Assembly: GCA_025529335.1 (NCBI GenBank)
Contig: JAMYHX010000023.1
Coordinates: 117,204-181,203, forward strand
Direction: 5' to 3'
Source of the DNA: Rhizopus sp. PT2906
Taxonomy: Eukaryota > Mucoromycota > Mucoromycetes > Mucorales > Rhizopodaceae
DNA: 64,000 nucleotides
The notes beneath the pieces are model-generated. The model did no database searches. It was not told the origin of the DNA and saw nothing but the letters and a program-made list of their open reading frames with translations. This document shows, piece by piece, positions 1-10,512 of the stretch. Each line of letters starts with the position of its first letter. Positions within the stretch are counted from its first letter, which is position 1. A program made the position numbers and the translations under genes.

Positions 1-224
1 ATGCATACTTTGAATGAAAAGGGTTCCCCCCCCCTTTGGATTGATTGTACACGATAAATTCCATTCTATAGCATTCTCTCTATTTCATTCTCTCTCTTTT
101 ATTTTTTATAAAAAAAATGAGTGGTAAGCAGTAGAAATGACTTGTAAATCAGACTTTTTAATGTTTTTAAATAGAAGTAAATACTAGTCATAAAAATATA
201 AATAAATCCCTCATTCATTTATAG

Positions 225-1690
225 CAAAAGATTGTACGCAAACGACTGCAAGGTTACGTTGGTTTTGCCAATTTACCTAATCAGGTACATCGTAAGTCTG
301 TTAAAACCGGTTTTGAGTTTACTTGTATGGTTGTTGGTAAGTATACACAATATTTATTATTAATTATTAATTTATGTGTGTAGGTGAATCTGGTCTTGGA
401 AAATCAACCTTGATTAATACCTTATTCAATACTCAAATCATTCCTTCCAGAGAGATTCATATCCCTCAGGAATTACCCAAGACAATTGCCATTCGATCTC
501 TGACATCTCATATCGAAGAGAATGGTGTCAGACTCAAGTTGACCGTCGTTGACACTCCTGGCTTTGGTGACTTTATCAATAATGAACAAAGGTAAGGCAA
601 AATACAATGACGATGGTTTCATTGATTGTATCTCTAGTTGGAAACCTATTCTTGGTGACATCGAGGCTCGATATAATACCTATCTTGAACAAGAGACGCG
701 TGTTCATCGTCATCGATTGGAGGATAACCGTATCCATGCCTGTATCTACTTTATTGCTCCCACAGGTCATTCTTTAAAGCCTATTGATATCGAATTTATG
801 CGTCGTCTTCATAAACGTGTCAATTTGATTCCCGTCATTGGCAAGGCTGATACCATGTCTAATGAAGAAATCATAAGCTTCAAACAACGTATTATGGCTG
901 ACATTGAACATCATGAAATCCAAATATACCAGGCTTCTGCTTATGAGCATGATGATATAGAAACTGTTTCTGAAAATAGAGAAATTATGTCCAAGATTCC
1001 TTTCGCCATTGTCGGCTCCAATCATGAATATACCACACAGAATGGTCATCGTTTCCGTGGAAGACTCTATCCTTGGGGTATCATCGAGGTTGATAATGAA
1101 GACCACTGCGACTTTGTTAAATTGCGTCAAATGCTTATTCGGTAAGTTGGATAGTTGTAAAAGAGAGAGAGAGAGAGAGAGATAACTCATAAAGGGGAAT
1201 CCATTTAGTTCCCATATGGAAGAATTAAAGGAACATACCAATGATGTTCTTTACGAAAACTATCGTACTGAGAGATTATCAGCCATGGGTTTCCAACAGG
1301 ATGCATCAGTATTCCAGGAAGTCAAGTAAGTAAAATAATAATAAAAAAGGTTGAAAATAATCCTTAAATTTATATGTGTATAGTCCTCAACAAAGAATGG
1401 AAGAAAGGCGTATTGCAAACGAACAAAGATTAGCCAAGTTGCAATCAGAAATGAATGCCATATTGCACGCAAAGGCTCAAGATAAGGAAAGAAAGTTGAA
1501 GCAGTCTGAACAGGAGGTAAAAGTCTATAATGATTTATGAATGAATTATAATAACAATGATATGCATTAGCTCTATATTCGACACAGAGAGATGAAGGAA
1601 GCACTTGATAGACAGCTAACAGAACTAGAAGAGAAGAAGCGTAGATTAGATATTGAAAGAACAAAGAAGAAAGGATTTGCTTTTAAATAA
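225..1690 (+). CDS. Septin, Cdc3/AspB type (5' exon unresolved)
   Basis: GTP-binding filament protein that builds septin rings and collars at the cell cortex. The exon from 225 reads QKIVRKRLQGYVGFANLPNQ, the Cdc3/AspB-type entry to the GTPase domain. It continues with P-loop GESGLGKST, switch DTPGFGD and base-recognition GKAD. The septin-unique element follows (WGIIEVDNEDHCDFVKLR...), then a C-terminal coiled coil (ERRIANEQRLAKLQSEMNA) ending FAFK-stop. Introns that keep phase: 337-383, 592-637, 1142-1208, 1326-1383, 1517-1570. An acceptor precedes 225, so at least one more 5' exon exists. The ATG at 117 followed by a GT donor at 124 is the obvious candidate but leaves one base too many, so the start is unresolved. 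Family assignment is firm; the Cdc3 subgroup is inferred from the GYVGFANLPNQVHRKSV motif. Confidence 0.93.
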
Positions 1691-1700
1691 ATATATTACC

Positions 1701-1958
1701 TTATAAGGATTTCATCCATCTATCCAATTTTGTCAAGGAGCGGTCTAAATGTCTAACCTGCGCCGCTAAATCATCGTATTGTAACTTGATCTCTTCCTCT
1801 ATGTCTTCTACTTTAGATTTGGGATAGGTTGAAAATGCATTCTTGATGGACATAAAGACGATTTCTATAGACTCTCTATCAACGGATAGATCATCTAGCA
1901 TATCCTGAATGTATTGTAATTGTCTATATTTCTCCATGTCTTTCTTCTTTGATGCCAT
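1701..1958 (-). CDS. Small coiled-coil protein, unknown function (85 aa)
   Basis: Intronless frame of 85 codons beginning MASKKKDMEKYRQLQYIQDM at an ATG (1956-1958). It is charged and helical throughout, with heptad-like spacing (QDMLDDLSVDRESIEIVFMSI, then EDIEEEIKLQYDDLAAQVRHLDRSL). This suggests a two-helix coiled-coil subunit of a larger complex. I do not recognise the family. The stop lies 10 nt from the septin stop on the other strand. The start lies 170 nt from the divergent ATG at 2129, so both could share a promoter. Codon use and strand layout support a real gene. Confidence 0.7.
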   Translation of the reverse strand: MASKKKDMEKYRQLQYIQDMLDDLSVDRESIEIVFMSIKNAFSTYPKSKVEDIEEEIKLQYDDLAAQVRHLDRSLTKLDRWMKSL

Positions 1959-2128
1959 TAAAGAAAAAAGGAAAGAGCGGATAAAGAATAATACGTTTAT
2001 ATATCATTGTTTCTCAATTTATAATCGTTAAGTAAGCCGTGTAACACGTATTTGTCTTTATTTAGTCAACAGCCGTCAACTCCCTGCGGCGCTTCCGATG
2101 AATTACAACATTTTTTCTCCTTTCTTTC

Positions 2129-2925
2129 ATGCCTATTTCAGACGAATACCGCCAAGAGTTACTAAACTATTTTCCATGTTTACCAAAGAAGGGTTTGTAC
2201 TTTTTTTCTATTTTATTTATTACTATTTTATTAAACATAAAAAAGCAGATATTTATTATCAATTATTAAGACAAGCAACAGTCGTCAACTTTAGGAACGC
2301 CTTTCCTGAACTGGTGACGCATGTTGATTACAATAATGGCAGTGATGATGACAATGGGTATTATAAATGGAAACTGGCAAAGTCAGTCCTTAAAAGAGTA
2401 GACAATATCGAAGATGATTGGATATACTCTTTTATACCACAAACATCTATATATGGACTCTTAGAATATCCAGTTCTTCAGAATTCTAAATGTGTAACAT
2501 CGGACAATTGGATGGATAAATCAAAATATATTCCAACCATCCCGCTGCCTCCTTTATTACCTTTAATAAGGCAAGAGACAAATGATAAAATACAGCTTGA
2601 TTCAGCTGTCATGGATCGATTAACGTCTTTTATCACTGTTTATGGTAAACACGTCATTTAAACTGCTTTACTTTTTTTTGATTGACTTTTAAAAGATAAA
2701 AATGAACAAACAACACTCAGCAAGCCAACATGTGCTAATACAAGTCTAACTCAGATAGATGTTCCTTCTCAGCCACAGGGATCCTCTTCTCAGGGCATTG
2801 ATCTTTATGCAGCTTCATTTCTATCTCAGTCTTATATCAATGACTTTAAAGCTATTTATCAACAAAAGACATCAATCAAGAACAAAGAGACATGCGAATT
2901 GAATCATTTCAGATTCAAGTTTTAA
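2129..2925 (+). CDS. Unrecognised 229-aa protein, three exons
   Basis: Three exons close in phase: 2129-2192, 2249-2644 and 2696-2925 (690 nt including stop). Introns 2193-2248 and 2645-2695 have GT...AG ends. The protein begins MPISDEYRQELLNYFPCLPK and has an acidic loop (NNGSDDDNGYY), a proline run (IPTIPLPPLLPLI) and a Ser/Gln-rich linker (SQPQGSSSQG), and ends HFRFKF. No signal peptide or membrane segment is evident. I cannot assign a family. Its last 11 nt overlap the 3' coding end of the ZGRF1-like gene on the minus strand. An ATG at 2098 opens a frame that runs through the first intron without splicing. The spliced model is preferred because all junction phases agree. Confidence 0.6.
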
Positions 2926-5900
2926 TTTCAAGATTCTGTAATAAATTTAAAAAGCTTTGATGTGTCATGACTTGATCTAAATGCTGTAAATAACATAAAA
3001 CACACATATAGTTCCTTTTACCTTCACAGTCCCATATGATCTTTGACCACAGATCGTTCATCAACAACATATGTCTATCTCCCAATATGATCAAATGCCT
3101 TTTTGCTCTCGTCAGTGCAACGTTTATACGCGGCTCATTTTGCATAAACGCACTTTCAGTCGTACGCACTGTAGACAAGATAATAATTTCTTTTTCACCT
3201 CCTTGAAATGCATCTACCGTTGATATTTGAATATTCTTGTACGTACTGTTACCACTGTTATGCGCAGCCAAGTGGTCTGATAGTTTATCAGCTTGCTCTT
3301 TATCTATACACATATATCAATGCCCACCCCTTGTTGAACTATTGTCTCCCTACTACTTACATAAACTGACCACTCCGATTTCACTTGGTAAAACATTTAA
3401 TTCAATCATACTCTGAAGTATCTTGGCTGTGACAGACACTTCGGTATCGTTCCAAAAAGAATTAGTTCTGGCTGATTTCTGTTCTGTACCTCCAATATCC
3501 ACAAATAAAACTGTTGGTAATCCTTCAAGTAGAGGTTCACGATCCTGAGGAGTTACTCCATTGAGTAGCCTTCGATCATAAAAGAGCTTGTTACTAATAG
3601 CAGATATTTTTGGATGACACTACAAAGGTGTTTATAAACAATTGTATGCTTTTGATGTATACTTACTCTATATTGTGTTCTCAGCATAATCGATTCATAA
3701 CCCATCTAGAAAGATACATAAATGGTAAATACGTAAATATTTATTTGCATACCTCAATAAATCTATCAAATAGCGTCTTATCCAGCCCTTTTCCTATCTT
3801 ACCCTCTTCTGCAGGTGAAACAAGAGTGGGCGGTAACTAATCAATGTAGTAAATACCTTTTGCTTTCAGCTTTCTTAAACTTTGAAACTTACTTGTAAGG
3901 GATCACCAACCATCAGGAGACGATGACATGAAAATCGGGCCAGGGGAACCATTGTCAATGGCTCCATAAGCTGTGACGATTCGTCGATCAAAATAAAAGG
4001 AAAGCTAACCCCATTAAATATGTCAAACACGGATGACATAAAGGTGGTGCCAACGACAGGAGCGGTATGAATTTGCGAGATACCTTCTGACTTTCGAAAG
4101 CGCTGAATTGCAGTAGCAATGTTTTCCAAATCTTCTTCAGAGTTTTGTCCATCGTCAAGCATTTGCTCAAGTTCTTTCAACTCTAATCCCCTCTTCTTGT
4201 TAGCATTTTTTGTTTTTGTTTTCATGATGCATTACCTTCATTGCTTGATAATCTTGCCTTTGCAGTGTAAGGCAATATATTTTTAGCAATCTTTTTCATA
4301 CTGCCTATTCTTACAAAATGATCGTAGCCAAGCTTGAGTAATGTCTGTAGAATGCGATCCACAGCCACGTTTGTCATGGAAGACACCAAGATCTTGAACT
4401 GAACCTGGTCTTCTGGTTCTCGGTGTCCATTGACTGCGTCCAGCAGCTCTTGAATAAATAGGATGATAACGGCTGCGAGAAAACTTTTGCCTGATCCGTA
4501 CACGCCATGGACAAGCACGACCGGATGCTGCGATTCTTCGCTCCAGCCAGGGCATGTGATCACAGATGCAGCTATCTGGCGCAGTACGCTCTCTTGGTCC
4601 GCATTCAGACGATACCGAGCTACGGTTTCCGCTAACCGAGCGTTCACGTCAATGCAATCGTCTCGCCTGAGCTCGATGTGGGCCAATGTAGGCAGTGGTG
4701 CAGGCGGTAGCAAATCCTTTTTCTTTCTACCTTGTCTATCACCTAAAATATAAGGTAGCAGCGGTAGGTTGTCTAATTTTTCTTCCAATGTATCCAGCAT
4801 CATAAACTCTGTACTAGCAGATATGGATCGTAGTGCATATATATATCTAGTCTCACTCACGATTTTATTTGCTATCCGTGCATCTCTTGGAGAAACACAG
4901 TCCACCTGAACATATGATTAGGAGCGCATTCCTTTTCATCATGACAATCTTACCTCTAGAGTACCATCCGAAAAGGGGCCATAGAATATACTGCGAGCAA
5001 GAAATGTCTGGCTTGGGTCAAATGTAGACACCTTGGATATGATCCAGATATCATCCTTACTGTACTTTGAATGATGCTCTTTATTTCGAAGCACAAGTCG
5101 ATAGCGTGTGCTATCTTGATATCGAGTGTCTCCTTTTATCTCACAATCTACATACATGCCAAGTCCTTTGGCTCGAATCGTTCTTTCCAATTCATTTCCT
5201 TGCTTTCCATTCGCATATTTTTCATAGATGGAATAGAAATAAAGACCATAGTTTAATAGCAAGATCTAATCCCAGATATGAGCCATGTTGTGTAAGCTTC
5301 ATAGTACAGCTTACCTCTAAATGCTCGTAAATGATCTTCTTGAAGGTGTCTCTATATACATTGACATTGGGCTGCATTCAAAACATGAGTTGGTCTTGAA
5401 GAGATATAAGATAGACACTTACAAATTTCGTAGGCACTACTTTTGATCTCTTTGGATATTTTCTAGACTTTAATACAGCAAGAGCTTTTCGAGAACTCGG
5501 GAATTGTAATGTTGCAGTGGTATATCTGCAAATAAAATTAGATGCTCCTGTTATCCATATTAAACAAATACTTACACTCCCTCTACAAATGGCGTTTTGA
5601 AAGGCTTGTTGACAGTTGAATTTGATGATTCAATAGGTAATTCGGTAGTCTCAGATATATTAGAAGCTTTAGTAAATGATCCAATAAATTGATCACTATA
5701 TGTGAATAAAGATAAGCAGCGTATTTAATTTGAAGGATACAAGATTACTTACGTTGATGTATTGCTTTTCTTGATGACATTATTTACAGTACTAGATGGG
5801 GGCCTTGATAGCCCAAATCGAGCTCTTTTTGGTTGTTGTTGTAAGTTATTTACAGTTGGGTTTTCATTACTTGTCGAAGGCTGGCCTAATCCAGCCTCAA

Positions 5901-6519
5901 CTGTACTCATAGGTGATTCGTCAATATCCATCGCATCCTCCAGTTCCTCAGGATCAACATTAACAAGTCTTTGCTTTCTCTTGAGTGGCGAGGTAAATGG
6001 TTTGACGGGGCTGTCACTGGATGGTATTGTTGTTGTCGCACTGCTCACTGACGCGATCGTAGCCGGATCTGCCTCAATGGGGGATGGTGTGTAACCTGAT
6101 TCAGGGCTGGTGGTTGCTGTGCTTGGTATATTTCTCCGTGCCATGAGAACAGATTTGAGCGATGGTTTCTTAAAAGGCGCACTCACAGGTTGAGGCACTG
6201 CTGCTACGGGAGTGGTACTGGGTGAATGAGCTGGGTCGTCGCATGCTTCAACAGTTACAATGTGTCCATCAAATTCTATTTCATCGCCTACTGAAGGTAT
6301 ATTTCCTTTATAGAACTTGCGATCAATGTTGTAGCCTTTGTCATCTATCAATACCAGCTAAGACAAAAAGTGTCAATCATATAAAAGAAAAGGCATTTTT
6401 TTTTTTACTTTTTTATTACTGCCATAATATTTCATTGTCCCGTCTTGCCATGTTTTAAACTTTTTAGCCTTTTGTGCCGTGAACAAAACAGTGAACTGAA
6501 GGACTACATTGTCTGCCAT
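2915..6519 (-). CDS. ZGRF1: ZGRF1-type DNA helicase (DUF2439 + SF1 helicase)
   Basis: Superfamily 1 (UPF1/SETX-like) helicase of the ZGRF1 family; vertebrate ZGRF1 is a 5'-3' helicase that promotes recombination and crosslink repair. The start at 6519 (MADNVVLQFTVLFTAQKAKKF) and the next exon (VLIDDKGYNIDRKFYKGN) form a DUF2439 domain, also found in fission yeast Dbl2. A long Ser/Pro/Thr-rich linker follows (about 6230-5750). The helicase core has Walker A GVYGSGKS (about 4490), Walker B LIDESSQ (about 3985), motif III GDPLQ (about 3905), motif V STVDAFQGGEKE and motif VI NVALTRAKRH (about 3100-3250). TNVAVDR and RIGSMKKIAKNILPY match the vertebrate enzyme closely from memory. I see no GRF zinc finger. 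There are many short introns; some exon joins are not fully resolved. Confidence 0.88.
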
Positions 6520-6976
6520 TATGTTTAGAGAGAACAAAAGAAGCTGAAAAAAAAAAAAAAAAAAAAAAAAAGAAAGGTGGATTCACTTACTGTGCATTTT
6601 ACACATTTTTCACTCCGATTGACAATAGAAAAATCAAGTCACAAAACAATAGAATCATGCTCAGGGGCGATACGAAGTTCGCGTTACTTTATACACAACA
6701 ATATAATGATACGAAAATAATGAATGCCAAGTATGAGATTATTCTTAATATTATGATAATCATGTTTCTTTCTATTTGGAAAGACAAGAGTAAACCTGAG
6801 GTCTACTCTAGAAATTAACCGCATTAAATTCTCCAAAATAATAATAAATACAGGCTTTTTATATTCATTTTTTAAAGTGTAAGAATGAGAGAGATAAAGT
6901 ATATATTGTTATAAATTATGGCATTATAATAATAAGCACTAGTCTAGTAATTCTATATAAATAATAATTTTGCAGT
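6520..6976. other. Intergenic, ZGRF1 promoter and PRM10-like 3' flank
   Basis: AT-rich spacer between two minus-strand genes. It holds an uninterrupted run of 25 A at 6547-6571, just upstream of the ZGRF1-like start. No other gene-like frame is seen. Confidence 0.7.
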
Positions 6977-9566
6977 TTAAAAACTCATGAGTGGTGTATG
7001 TTGAGTGCCTTTAGGGTATACAATAAGGGTTGCAACAAACAGTCCTACAGAGATACCTAATGACAACATTTAAGGTAAATTGTGTGTATATATATATACA
7101 TGCCATTCAATAAACTTACCAATTGACGTTTCAATCATACTTAATGCAAAACCTGCTCCTTGGTTTGCAAATTCTCCTTGTCCATTCTGTCCAAAAAATC
7201 CAAGAGCCGCTTTCAAACCTGTTTGTTTACAAGATTAATACATCGTCATCAAGACATTTCATTTCATTTACCTAAACTACCCGGAACCATGTAGAATATC
7301 TATAATCATATATTAGTCATATATTTCTATATGAATCACCTAAGCTACTTACACCCAAGATCACTGCATCCAAAGACATCTTTCCAGTCGTCTTGCTTAA
7401 AATATTTCCCAAAAGACCGACAACAAAGGCAGGAACAACCTGTAAGACCTGACTTGGCGCATTCGTATAACAGGCCAAGGCATAGGTTGTTACGAAACCA
7501 GCAGCTGCAACAAATATCATAGTTGGCCATCTAGCCGGACGTGCACGAAGGTAAATGCAGTAGGCAACCGCAAATAGTGGCACAGTTAGAAAATAAAACC
7601 ATTTTGAAATGATGGTCCTGCACGTATTAGACCCAATCGCATCTCGACAAGCAGCAGCCCCGCCTTGAGCAGAGACAGATTCTTGGTCAATAGTGCCAAA
7701 TAATTCAGAGCCCATTTCGATACCATATCCCAACAAGAAGGAATAAATAATCGCATATACCATTCTGACAACCCCGCTTACAACTTGACGAGAAACTAGT
7801 TCGATAATAGATACTGCCATAGAGTAACCTGGTAATATGATAATAAATGAAGCAAAAGCAACCGGTGTGAAACAGAATCCATATCTCCAGACAGCTATTA
7901 AAAAAGTAAGAGTCATGACTCGATTAGATGCAAACAACCACTTACCTCTTGATACAAATCCAATGAATATACACACAGTAATTTCCCATATAGGCTGGAA
8001 ACTTAAATAGCGACCAGTGAATAGCTCATAAAGAGCAAAAAAGACTTGTATATGTTAGTTTTGAAAATAAACACACACAGGTGTATATATGACTTACTGG
8101 CTAAAGCAGCAGACAGACCGCCTTCTTTGAATTGACCACCATAAAACATGACACAGCCACAAAAACTTGCAATGGCATAGACGATTGGGTTGAGCCAAAT
8201 AGGATAAAAAGGTGGTTCATCAGCAACCTGGTCTATGAATTCCAAGGCCTCATCTACCGAGACTTCTCCATGTGACACTAGTTTCTCCAAGCGAAAGATT
8301 TCACCTAGTTTATGCATGTCAAAATTTTGCGGGCATCGAATAAAGTGTGTTTCTGTTGTATGCGTAGATTGGTCAAAGAATGTCAAGAACATAACATTGG
8401 GTATATACACATATTCAGCATCTACACCAAGCGTACGAGATACTTGACGCAAGATATATTCCAGTCTATGTGCTGGAGCACCATACAACATGAGTGCCTT
8501 GACTAGCTTTCGTAGAAACTCTTGCTTTTGTAAGATATTTGCAATTTCAAATGTGATACGGATCCGATCTTCGAGTGTTATAGGTTCAAATTGAGAAGCT
8601 GTTGTGAACATGCTATCAATCGATGACCTTCGTGACATACTCACAGCACTTGTCATTTTTCGTTTTTGTAGGCTAGGAACAAGGTGGTTGCTTGTTGTCA
8701 GCGTGGATAGCCAACTGGTGGGGCGATGTGTCAAGTTTGGCCTTGTGTTGGTTGACGGAGTAAGTCCGTCGGAACTAAAGTTGGGTTGCAGGTTGTACAT
8801 GGATCTTGGCTTCCGCATTTTGCTCTTTTGGCCCTTTTTTGACTAGGAAAAAGGCTCTTAGCATAAAGATATTGAATGACTCCTTATTTACCTTTTTTCG
8901 TTTAACACTCTTTTGTTTCGTCAAAATGGCTTGTTTCCTTTGACTTTCTAATTTCATCAAACTAGCTAATACGCTTCCGGTAGCTGCAGTCGGAGAGCTA
9001 GGTGATCTGCCGTCCTCAATGGATCCATTCCTTAAATAGATCGAGTCTTCATCAATTGTATGTGTGTGATAATTGTGACTAGGTGGTTCCACGTCATCTT
9101 CAATTCTCGTACTCAACATACGTTCAACAAGATGCCCGGCTTCCAAGATATGATCTCCAAATCGAACATGTCGTTCTCTAGCCTGAGGTTGTTCTAATGC
9201 AGCTTCAACAAGAGTTCCGGCAGAATCACTCTTTTTACTTGCTGTCGTGCTCTTTTTCCCAGTGAGCTGTCTAGTACAGCTATGACGTCTAGGTAAATCC
9301 TGCTCGAGTATGTCTTCATACTCTGAGCTAGTCTCTGAATCAGAGGTTGTGCTGTTACTAGAGGCATTTTTACTGTCTGCTTCCATAATGGGCTCGTTGA
9401 TGACTTCGGTTTGACGATTGTTTAAGTGGGCATCATTACTGCTACTTCCAGTGGTTGTAACTTGAAGTACAGGCAACAGTGGCCATGATCTTGAAGACTG
9501 CACTGAAGCTGATCGTGGTCGTTGCTGGCTGTTATTAGTGATATCGTCCAAGTTAGTGTTCTCCAT
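6977..9566 (-). CDS. Prm10-like membrane protein (ThrE/DUF1212 family)
   Basis: Multi-pass membrane protein related to yeast pheromone-regulated membrane protein 10 and bacterial threonine/serine exporters. The N-terminal third (9566 to about 8650) is a Ser/Thr-rich, charged cytoplasmic region beginning MENTNLDDITNNSQQRPRSA. The conserved family domain starts near 8570 (RITFEIANILQKQEFLRKLV, LMLYGAPAHRLEYIL, YIPNVMFLTFFDQSTHTTET). It is followed by about ten hydrophobic segments, among them IVYAIASFCGCVMFYGG and a VPAFVVGLLGNILSKTTGKM segment. The last exon ends GTQHTPLMSF-stop. I chose the ATG at 9566; the upstream TTG in the same frame is not credible in a fungus. At least six short introns. 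Family firm; substrate unknown. Confidence 0.87.
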
Positions 9567-10512
9567 TACATGCAGAAAAGTGATCAAGAAGAAATAAAAT
9601 ACTTGCAGCTATTCGGGAATTAGATTGCCCTTGGGGAAAGCGAGAAAACATAGCGATTTCCTTATTTAGAATGTTGTACAGAGAAGATACCCAAGGAAAA
9701 AATACAAGCGCAAGCCTCTTTCAAAAGGGAAACCAGGGTTTATTGCATGTGAGAAAGTTTTAAACATAGAATATCTTTGCTACACCATCACAGTGATAAT
9801 AACTTTCAGAGTTACTTGAAACAATATTGAGGGAGAATAGCGGTCGAAATAAAAACAGCGCCTAAAGATTGCTATTTAAAAGACGGCCTTGTATACGATT
9901 ATAAATAATTAAACCTCTGTCTGAAATTATCACTTTTCTAACAGTGTGAATAAAGTGTACCGAATGCAATAACAACTGGTAAGGCCCCATGTTCTTTATT
10001 GATGGATAAACTTGACATTAATGGTATTCTGAGCTTTGAAGCTATGTCAGAACCTGTAGCTCTGTGATCATTCAGAAATATCAATTTTGGGACATGTTGC
10101 TTGTTTTTATCATTGCAGAACAGCTCCAATGCTTTCACTCTGACAAATAAGGAAAAGCGTCTTGTCTTCGAATCGTTTTATTGGTCAATCGTTTCTCCAC
10201 ACCCAATTGAACTTTTTTGAGTGGTAAACTACACCCTGTTTGCTTGTAGGCATTATGTACAACTTTTTAACCTAAATTTTTCAAACTTCTAAATCCTTCA
10301 GTTAGACCACAACAAAAAAAAAGAAGAGAGACCTCTTTTAATCGAGATAACCAAAAACAGAAATGATCACCCTTAGAACGTAACTGACAGTTTATGCTGA
10401 CCAAAGTAGAATTTGCTGTTTACAGAAAGGTGACTGTGCCTTTTCTTATTTAAATTCATGTGAGAACTGTCCTTTTTCTCTTTTTTTTTTTTTGTTCTTA
10501 TTTTTCCCTCAA
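9567..10512. other. Divergent intergenic region (about 950 bp)
   Basis: Shared upstream region of the Prm10-like gene (minus) and the carboxyltransferase gene (plus). It holds a possible decayed coding fragment (9938-10138) and a pyrimidine-rich tract just before the plus-strand ATG. No RNA gene is seen. Confidence 0.55.
9938..10138 (-). pseudogene. Possible decayed coding fragment
   Basis: An open frame of 67 codons with no ATG at its 5' end and protein-like composition (KLIFLNDHRATGSDIASKLR, then ALPVVIAFGTLYSHC-stop). It has no visible partner exon and sits alone in an intergenic region. It may be a remnant of a mobile-element protein; I do not recognise a family. Chance open frame is the main alternative. 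Confidence 0.25.

Noticed and set aside
4463..4753. Plus-strand open frame of 96 codons
   Set aside because: Antisense to the helicase core of the ZGRF1-like gene.
9567..9587. Upstream extension of the Prm10-like protein
   Set aside because: The extension would begin with TTG; the in-frame ATG at 9566 is the credible fungal start.
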